Assembly (NCBI RefSeq): GCF_000696575.1
Contig: NZ_JMSQ01000004.1
Coordinates: 124,001 to 188,000, forward strand
Direction: 5' to 3'
Length of the DNA stretch: 64,000 nt
DNA from: Siccibacter colletis
GTDB lineage: Bacteria; Pseudomonadota; Gammaproteobacteria; Enterobacterales; Enterobacteriaceae
Shown here: positions 58,954 to 64,000 of the stretch, in pieces
Layout of the letters: every line of letters starts with the position of its first letter
How positions within the stretch are numbered: position 1 is the stretch's first letter
Translations under genes and position numbers: made by a program
Notes under the pieces: generated by a model
Told to the model about the DNA's origin: nothing
What the model saw: only the letters and a program-made list of their open reading frames with translations
Databases searched by the model: none

Positions 58954-60450
58954 ATGTCTACTGCTCAAACTATTAAAGAACAAGCGGCGCTTGCTGTAGC
59001 TGAACATAACGACTTTCACTCCCTGCTTTCCCGGGAGTTCAAAGTTAAGACCGATGAAACCAGAACGGCCGTTGAAGGGGCGGTGAAAACGCTTGCCGAA
59101 CAGGCTCTGGCAAATACCGTTACGATCTCTGAAGATGCTTATAAGAGCATCGCTGCTATCATTGCGGAAATCGATCGTAAATTAACCGAGCAAATAAACC
59201 TCATCCTGCATCATCGTGAATTTCAGTCGCTGGAAAGCGCCTGGCGCGGGCTGAATTATCTGGTTACCAATACCGAGACCGATGAAAAGCTTAAGCTGCG
59301 TTTTATGGATATTTCCAAAAACGAGCTGCGCCGCAATATGAAGCGCTACAAAGGCGTGGCATGGGATCAGAGTCCGCTGTTTAAAAAGGTCTACGAAGAG
59401 GAATATGGTCAGTTGGGTGGTGAGCCTTATGGTTGCCTCGTGGCCGATTACTACTTCGATCACACCGCACCGGATGTCGATCTGTTGTCATCTATTGCGA
59501 AAGTCGCGGCGTCCGCACACGTTCCTTTTATCACTGGTGCTGCCCCCAGCGTTCTGCAGATGGACTCCTGGCAAGAACTCTCTAATCCTCGCGATTTGAC
59601 CAAGATTTTTACCCAAAACCTGGAGTATGCGGCCTGGAACTCCCTGCGTCAGTCCGAAGATTCCCGCTACATTGGGCTTGCCATGCCTCGTTTCCTGGCG
59701 CGTTTGCCGTATGGCGTGCGTACGAATCCGGTCGATGCTTTTGATTTTGAAGAAACCACGGATGGCGCCGACCATAACAAATACGTCTGGTCTAACGCCG
59801 CCTATGCCATGGCAGCAAATATCAACCGCTCTTTCAAAGAGTATGGCTGGTGCACCCTGATCCGCGGGGTAGAGAGCGGAGGCGTTGTTGAAGGGTTGCC
59901 ATCCCATACTTTCCCGACCGATGACGGCGGGGTGGATATGAAATGCCCGACAGAAATCGCTATCTCCGATCGCCGTGAGGCGGAGCTGGCCAAGAATGGC
60001 TTTATTCCGCTCATTCATCGTAAAAATACCGATTACGCGGCCTTTATTGGTGCGCAGTCACTGCAAAAACCGACTGAGTACTACGATGCCGATGCAACGG
60101 CGAATGCGAACTTATCCGCACGACTACCCTATCTGTTCGCCTGTTCACGTTTCGCGCACTACCTTAAGTGCATCGTACGCGACAAGATCGGCTCTTTTAA
60201 AGAGCGCGATGAGATGCAGCGCTGGCTCAACGACTGGGTAATGAACTATGTGGACGGTGACCCGGCGAATTCAACGCTGGAAACCAAAGCGCGTCGTCCA
60301 CTTGCAGCCGCAGAGGTGGTTGTAGAGGATGTGGAAGGCAATCCGGGTTACTACCAGGCGAAGTTCTTCCTGCGCCCGCATTTCCAGCTTGAAGGGCTGA
60401 CCGTTTCGCTGCGTATGGTCGCCAAACTGCCATCGCTTAAAGAAGCGTAA
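58954..60450 (+). CDS. tssC: T6SS contractile sheath large subunit TssC
   Basis: TssC (VipB) forms the outer layer of the sheath and is the ClpV substrate surface together with TssB. The 498 residues show the family blocks LESAWRGLNYLV, VYEEEYGQLGGEPYGCLVADYYFDH, FLARLPYG and NWVMNYVDGDP-like NDWVMNYVD near the C-terminus. The start has GAGA six bases upstream. It is followed by a structured spacer and hcp. Confidence 0.96.
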   Translation: MSTAQTIKEQAALAVAEHNDFHSLLSREFKVKTDETRTAVEGAVKTLAEQALANTVTISEDAYKSIAAIIAEIDRKLTEQINLILHHREFQSLESAWRGLNYLVTNTETDEKLKLRFMDISKNELRRNMKRYKGVAWDQSPLFKKVYEEEYGQLGGEPYGCLVADYYFDHTAPDVDLLSSIAKVAASAHVPFITGAAPSVLQMDSWQELSNPRDLTKIFTQNLEYAAWNSLRQSEDSRYIGLAMPRFLARLPYGVRTNPVDAFDFEETTDGADHNKYVWSNAAYAMAANINRSFKEYGWCTLIRGVESGGVVEGLPSHTFPTDDGGVDMKCPTEIAISDRREAELAKNGFIPLIHRKNTDYAAFIGAQSLQKPTEYYDADATANANLSARLPYLFACSRFAHYLKCIVRDKIGSFKERDEMQRWLNDWVMNYVDGDPANSTLETKARRPLAAAEVVVEDVEGNPGYYQAKFFLRPHFQLEGLTVSLRMVAKLPSLKEA

Positions 60451-60471
60451 TAACGAATAGCGAGCTGTCAG

Positions 60472-60564
60472 ACGAGGTCCTTTCGGACGTCGTTTGGATA
60501 GCCATGTGTTTGTAATAGCAGTATTACAAATGGGAAAGGATTAGCCGAATAATATCCTTATTCG
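60472..60564 (+). other. Structured tssC-hcp spacer with three hairpins
   Basis: Three inverted repeats lie in tandem: ACGAGGTCC / GGACGTCGT (60472-60493), perfect TTTGTAAT / ATTACAAA (60509-60530) and perfect CGAATAA / TTATTCG (60546-60564), the last followed by CTTTTCC. They could terminate or process the sheath message and let hcp be expressed separately. Confidence 0.5.
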
Positions 60565-60623
60565 CTTTTCCTCTATTTATGTGGTTGTCAACTGAACACC
60601 AAATTAGTGCTTAAGAGGATTTT

Positions 60624-61109
60624 ATGGCACAAGATATGTTTATTAAAATTGATGGCATCGAAGGGGAGTCTTTAGATGCCACTCATAAAAATGAAATTCA
60701 GGTTCTGAGTTGGAAATGGGATGTTTCACAACATTCTAATATGCACAGCGGTTCCGGCGGCGGCTCTGGTCGTGCCACCGTTGAGGACTTTATTTTCGTT
60801 CACTATACGGATAAAGCGAGCCCGAATCTGCTTAATTACTGTCTGACCGGTAAGCATATCAAGAATATTCAGTTCGTGATCCGTAAAGCAGGTGGCGATC
60901 CGCTGGAATATTTAATCATCAAATTCACCGATGTCATTATTACCCATGTCGGTATGCAAGGCTCGCTTGAAGATGAAGCGCGCCCGCGCGAGCAGGTGCG
61001 TTTCTCCTTTACGAAGATGACGCAGGACTACGTTATGCAGAATGCTGAAGGGCATAAAGCAGGCGTTATTTCTGCTACTTATGATGTTAAAGCTAACCTG
61101 CACGGTTAA
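60624..61109 (+). CDS. hcp: T6SS tube protein Hcp (TssD)
   Basis: Hcp hexamers stack to form the inner tube and carry effectors. The 161-residue protein opens MFIKIDGIEGES and contains the typical VLSWKWDVSQ, ATVEDF, HYTDKASPNLL and C-terminal YDVKANLHG segments. No C-terminal effector extension is present. AGAGGA lies before the ATG. It has biased codons and its own leader, fitting high expression. Confidence 0.96.
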   Translation: MAQDMFIKIDGIEGESLDATHKNEIQVLSWKWDVSQHSNMHSGSGGGSGRATVEDFIFVHYTDKASPNLLNYCLTGKHIKNIQFVIRKAGGDPLEYLIIKFTDVIITHVGMQGSLEDEARPREQVRFSFTKMTQDYVMQNAEGHKAGVISATYDVKANLHG

Positions 61110-61123
61110 TAAATAACGTCTGA

Positions 61124-61158
61124 AGCGCTTCCGTTTCGCGCATGCTGACGGGAGCGCT
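61124..61158 (+). terminator. Hairpin after hcp
   Basis: Imperfect stem AGCGCTTCCG / CGGGAGCGCT about 15 bases past the hcp stop, without a T-run. It may stabilise the hcp message. Confidence 0.4.
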
Positions 61159-61243
61159 ACTCAGGCTCTATCACGCAATGGATGGTGCGCTCAGCTGGCC
61201 TCGCATTGCGGATGGCGCTTCTGCGCATGGAGAATATCGATAT

Positions 61244-61768
61244 ATGGAAATAAGAGTAAGGCGTAGCTGCCTGGCTTTTAACTACTGTCAAATTTTAACT
61301 CTGGCCATTTTTTTATCCTCCTGCCATTCCGTTGAGCCGCAGGAGAAAAATAAGGTTGATATTACGCTTGTCGCCGACAAGAAAGTTAACCCGAATGAAA
61401 AAGGGCAGCCTAGCCCGGTTGGTATTCGTATTTATGAATTAACAGGTACTGACGCTTTTGCGATGAGTGACTATTTCACTATTACAGACGGAAGCGATCC
61501 CGAGTTGCTTACGCAAATTAAAAAAGTGTCCGACGTAATGATTAAACCGGGCGAAAAACGCGAGCTGGAAATAACGCCCGCGGCAGATGCCGTGGCGCTG
61601 GGTATTGTGGCGGCATATCGGGATATTAATCATGCGCAAGCCGTAACGGCCTGGCCTGTCAATCGCAATGATGAACGTGCCTGGTATAGCCGGTGGTTTA
61701 CACCTCCCTCGCCGGCATTACAGGTAGATATCGGATCGTTAGCTCTCTCTGTCAAGGAAGTGGAATAA
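61244..61768 (+). CDS. tssJ: T6SS outer-membrane lipoprotein TssJ
   Basis: TssJ anchors the TssJLM membrane complex to the outer membrane. The ATG at 61244 gives 174 residues with a lipoprotein signal ending FLSSC (Cys27); the longer frame to 61142 overlaps the hcp 3' hairpin and would displace the signal. The family core VGIRIYELTGTDAF, YFTI and KPGEKRELEI is present. tssK starts three bases after its stop. Confidence 0.9.
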   Translation: MEIRVRRSCLAFNYCQILTLAIFLSSCHSVEPQEKNKVDITLVADKKVNPNEKGQPSPVGIRIYELTGTDAFAMSDYFTITDGSDPELLTQIKKVSDVMIKPGEKRELEITPAADAVALGIVAAYRDINHAQAVTAWPVNRNDERAWYSRWFTPPSPALQVDIGSLALSVKEVE

Positions 61769-61771
61769 GCC

Positions 61772-63118
61772 GTGAGAACAAATAAAGTTATCTGGAGTGA
61801 AGGATTATTTCTGCGCCCGCAGCTTTTCCAGCAGCAGGAGCGCTATTTTGAATATTTTGCCCATAAGCGCGCAGCGACAATCACTCCGTTTTTCTGGGGC
61901 TTTGCTCAATATGAAATCGATCAGGAGGCGCTTGCCTACGGCAAACTGGTGTTGCGCTCTGGTCGGGGCGTACTGCCTGACGGGACACCTTTCGATTTTC
62001 CCGGTCATGCCGAAAGCCCGGAACCCTTAACCATTACTCCTGAACACCTTGGTCAGGTTATCTGTCTTGCTGTGCCGCTGCGGCTGGACAACAGCGACGA
62101 GACGATTTTTGATCCCTGGGACACGCGTTCACTGGCCCGTTTTTGCGCGTTTGAAGATGAGATCACCGATACCAACGCGATCCGTCAGGGACCAAAACCG
62201 GTTCAGCTGGCGCAGCTTCGCCTGTGTCTGGTGTGCGAACGGGAGATGACGGAATCCTGGATCGGTTTGCCGCTGACCCGGGTTCGCGCACTGCAGCCAG
62301 ATGGCAGCGTGCTGCTGCATCAGGACGATTTCATTCCGCCCGTCACCGGTTACGCAGCCAGCCCGCTGCTTGCCGAATGGCTGACGCATCTTAGCGGACT
62401 GGTAAAAATCCGCGCCGGGATGCTGGCGGGGCATCTGACCGGCAGTACCGGCAAGGCCAGTGCCAGCGCAGAAATCGTCGATTATCTGCTGCTGCAAATT
62501 TTTAATAAGTACGAACCCATTCTCAATCATTTGCGCACCATTCCTGAGATGCCGCCGATTGTGCTCTATCAGGAGTTGGCCAAATTTGCCGGCGAGCTGT
62601 CCACCTTTCTGCGTACCCAGACCCGTCGCCCAAAAGCGGCACCGGGTTACGATCATGCGCGGCTTTATCCATCGATTCGCCCGCTGGTGGAGGAGATTCA
62701 CGATCTGCTCAATCAGATTCTGGTACGCGCCGGACAGGTGATTCCGCTGTATGAAAAAGGGCACGGTATCTGGTCCGCCTCAGTAATGCCGCACGAGCTG
62801 CGTTCCTTCTCGAACCTGGTGCTGGCGGTGAACGCGCAGCTTCACGCTGACGTACTGCAGCAGCAGTTTTTCGCCCAGGTCAAAATCAGCGCGCCGCAGC
62901 AACTGCAGGATCTGGTTCGCTCGCATCTGCCCGGACTGCTGCTGCAAAGTTTGCCGGTGCCGCCGCGACAGATCCCGTATAGCGCCGGGTACGTTTACTT
63001 TGAATTGCAAAAAAACGGAACCTTCTGGGAGCACATCGCTGCCACCGGCGCGATTGCACTTCACGTAGCCGGAGATTTCCCGGGCTTGCGCATGGAAATG
63101 TGGGGGATCCGTGAGTAA
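61772..63118 (+). CDS. tssK: T6SS baseplate-membrane connector TssK
   Basis: TssK trimers link the TssFGE baseplate to the membrane complex. It starts at GTG 61772 and is 448 residues long. Conserved features are the N-terminal VIWSEGLFLRPQLFQQQERYFE, VLPDGTPFDFPG and the C-terminal YFELQKNGTFWEHIA. Its stop overlaps the tssL start (TAATG), so the two are coupled. Confidence 0.95.
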   Translation: MRTNKVIWSEGLFLRPQLFQQQERYFEYFAHKRAATITPFFWGFAQYEIDQEALAYGKLVLRSGRGVLPDGTPFDFPGHAESPEPLTITPEHLGQVICLAVPLRLDNSDETIFDPWDTRSLARFCAFEDEITDTNAIRQGPKPVQLAQLRLCLVCEREMTESWIGLPLTRVRALQPDGSVLLHQDDFIPPVTGYAASPLLAEWLTHLSGLVKIRAGMLAGHLTGSTGKASASAEIVDYLLLQIFNKYEPILNHLRTIPEMPPIVLYQELAKFAGELSTFLRTQTRRPKAAPGYDHARLYPSIRPLVEEIHDLLNQILVRAGQVIPLYEKGHGIWSASVMPHELRSFSNLVLAVNAQLHADVLQQQFFAQVKISAPQQLQDLVRSHLPGLLLQSLPVPPRQIPYSAGYVYFELQKNGTFWEHIAATGAIALHVAGDFPGLRMEMWGIRE

Positions 63119-64000
63119 TGAGTGACGTCCCGATGACCGATTCACCGATCTCACCAGCGTCAGACCTGACGCCGCAGGACGATGACAGTCTCCAGGCGCT
63201 GGGTAAATTTCTGATGAGTGAGTCGCAAAGTTTTTCCTCCGCTACGTCACCCACGACGTCGGCAGCGACCACGCCTGAGGCAGAGATATTCGCCGGTGCC
63301 GGGCAGGAAGTTATCGTTAAAACCGAAAGCGTGCGGCAACGGGTTAATGCGGTGGCGGCTGCGGCGATGCCGCTGCTGGAAGCTGCCCAGCCCTTGCTGC
63401 GGGCTCTGAGTGAAATGCCGGAGTCGGTAAGTTCACCCGCTCATGCCGGCGTGCTGAAGCGGACCCTGATCAATGAGATCAATCTCTTCAGCGTCGTGTG
63501 TGATGAAACCAACATCCCGTGGAAAAAAATGGCCATTGTGCGCTATTGCCTCTGTACCGCTCTGGACGAGGCAGCGCATGCAACGCCATGGGGGATCGCC
63601 TGCGCCTGGTCACGCAGCAATCTGCTAAACCATTTCGAAGGTGATAACGACGGCGGTAATAAATTTTTCCTGTTGGTTGGTCGTCTGTCGGTGAACCCGC
63701 ATGACTATGCCGACGTGCTGGAGATCATGCTGCGTATCCTGGGGTTAGGCCTCGAAGGACGCTACAGCATTATTGAAAACGGCGAGCGGCAGCTCACTAA
63801 AATCCGGCAGCAGTTGCTCACGTTGCTGCAAAGTACCCGTGACTCCGTGCCGGCTGCGCTCTCACCGCATGCCCGCGTTCAGCGTGAGGGCGGCAAGCGG
63901 CTGCGCTATGCGCTCCCGGTGCGTGTTACCGCCCTGTTTGCCGCGTTGCTGGTCGCCGGAACGTTTATCACCGCCAGTTATCTGCTTGCGTCGCGTGAAA
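63118..64000 (+). CDS. tssL: T6SS membrane protein TssL/DotU (3' end outside window)
   Basis: TssL forms the inner-membrane part of the TssJLM complex. The ATG overlaps the tssK stop. The frame is open for 294 codons to the window edge. The first 75 residues are a Pro/Ser/Thr-rich tail. Then the DotU domain follows (AAMPLLEAAQPLLRALSEM, CLCTALDEAAHATPWG, GGNKFFLLVGRL, GLGLEGRYS), then a transmembrane helix (about 267-288, VTALFAALLVAG) just before the edge. A periplasmic OmpA-like extension beyond the edge is possible but not visible. Confidence 0.93.
   Translation, partial: MSDVPMTDSPISPASDLTPQDDDSLQALGKFLMSESQSFSSATSPTTSAATTPEAEIFAGAGQEVIVKTESVRQRVNAVAAAAMPLLEAAQPLLRALSEMPESVSSPAHAGVLKRTLINEINLFSVVCDETNIPWKKMAIVRYCLCTALDEAAHATPWGIACAWSRSNLLNHFEGDNDGGNKFFLLVGRLSVNPHDYADVLEIMLRILGLGLEGRYSIIENGERQLTKIRQQLLTLLQSTRDSVPAALSPHARVQREGGKRLRYALPVRVTALFAALLVAGTFITASYLLASRE

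Noticed and set aside
63218..63409. 63-codon frame at the right end of the window
   Set aside because: It is out of frame inside the real tssL, whose reading frame is open from 63118 to the window edge.
40145..64000. CRISPR arrays or insertion sequences in the island
   Set aside because: No regularly spaced direct repeats, no transposase frames and no terminal inverted repeats were seen.

Overview
The window is chromosomal DNA from a member of the Enterobacteriaceae, most likely Enterobacter or a close relative. The left 40 kb carries housekeeping genes whose products match their Escherichia coli counterparts in length and motif order. The gene order is close to the E. coli speA-lysS-glyU segment, but with several K-12 neighbours absent. 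The genus is inferred from gene content and protein similarity recalled from memory; no search was run.

Backbone (1-40144). The order is: speA (cut by the window start) and speB for putrescine synthesis; loiP; tktA; the epd-pgk-fbaA carbon cluster; mscS; argO; yggE; argP; rpiA; serA; fau; 6S RNA (ssrS); zapA; ygfB; the pepP-ubiH-ubiI operon; gcvT-gcvH-gcvP; an SDR gene (ygfF); bglA with an adjacent RpiR-type regulator; yqfA; ygfZ; sdhE-cptA; fldB; xerD-dsbC-recJ; prfB with its programmed +1 frameshift; lysS; the LysM/M23 lipoprotein actS (ygeR); and tRNA-Gly(CCC) (glyU). Many genes end in clear intrinsic terminators, several of them shared by convergent genes.

Island (40145-64000 and beyond). 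Immediately after glyU the DNA becomes AT-rich and accessory. A small LuxR-type regulator converges on a leftward transcription unit, tssF-tssG-tssA-adhesin-glycosyltransferase-DotU-like-OmpA/TssM-like-DUF1795. A divergent rightward arm reads clpV, pilin, chaperone, usher, second pilin, tssB, tssC, hcp, tssJ, tssK, tssL, and leaves the window inside tssL. The island is therefore a type VI secretion system (T6SS) interleaved with a complete chaperone-usher fimbrial system: pilins, chaperone and usher sit between clpV and tssB, while the two-domain adhesin sits in the other arm directly behind tssA. A GT60-like GlcNAc transferase and a second, reduced membrane-complex module (DotU-like plus a degenerate TssM/OmpA fusion) lie in the same operon as the adhesin.

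Working model. The right arm supplies sheath (TssBC), tube (Hcp), sheath recycling (ClpV) and membrane anchor (TssJKL). The left arm supplies baseplate parts (TssF, TssG), the TssA assembly factor and accessory parts. The fimbriae may provide target-cell contact, and the glycosyltransferase may modify an island-encoded protein; both roles are inference. tssE, tssM, vgrG and effectors were not found in the window and may lie to the right.
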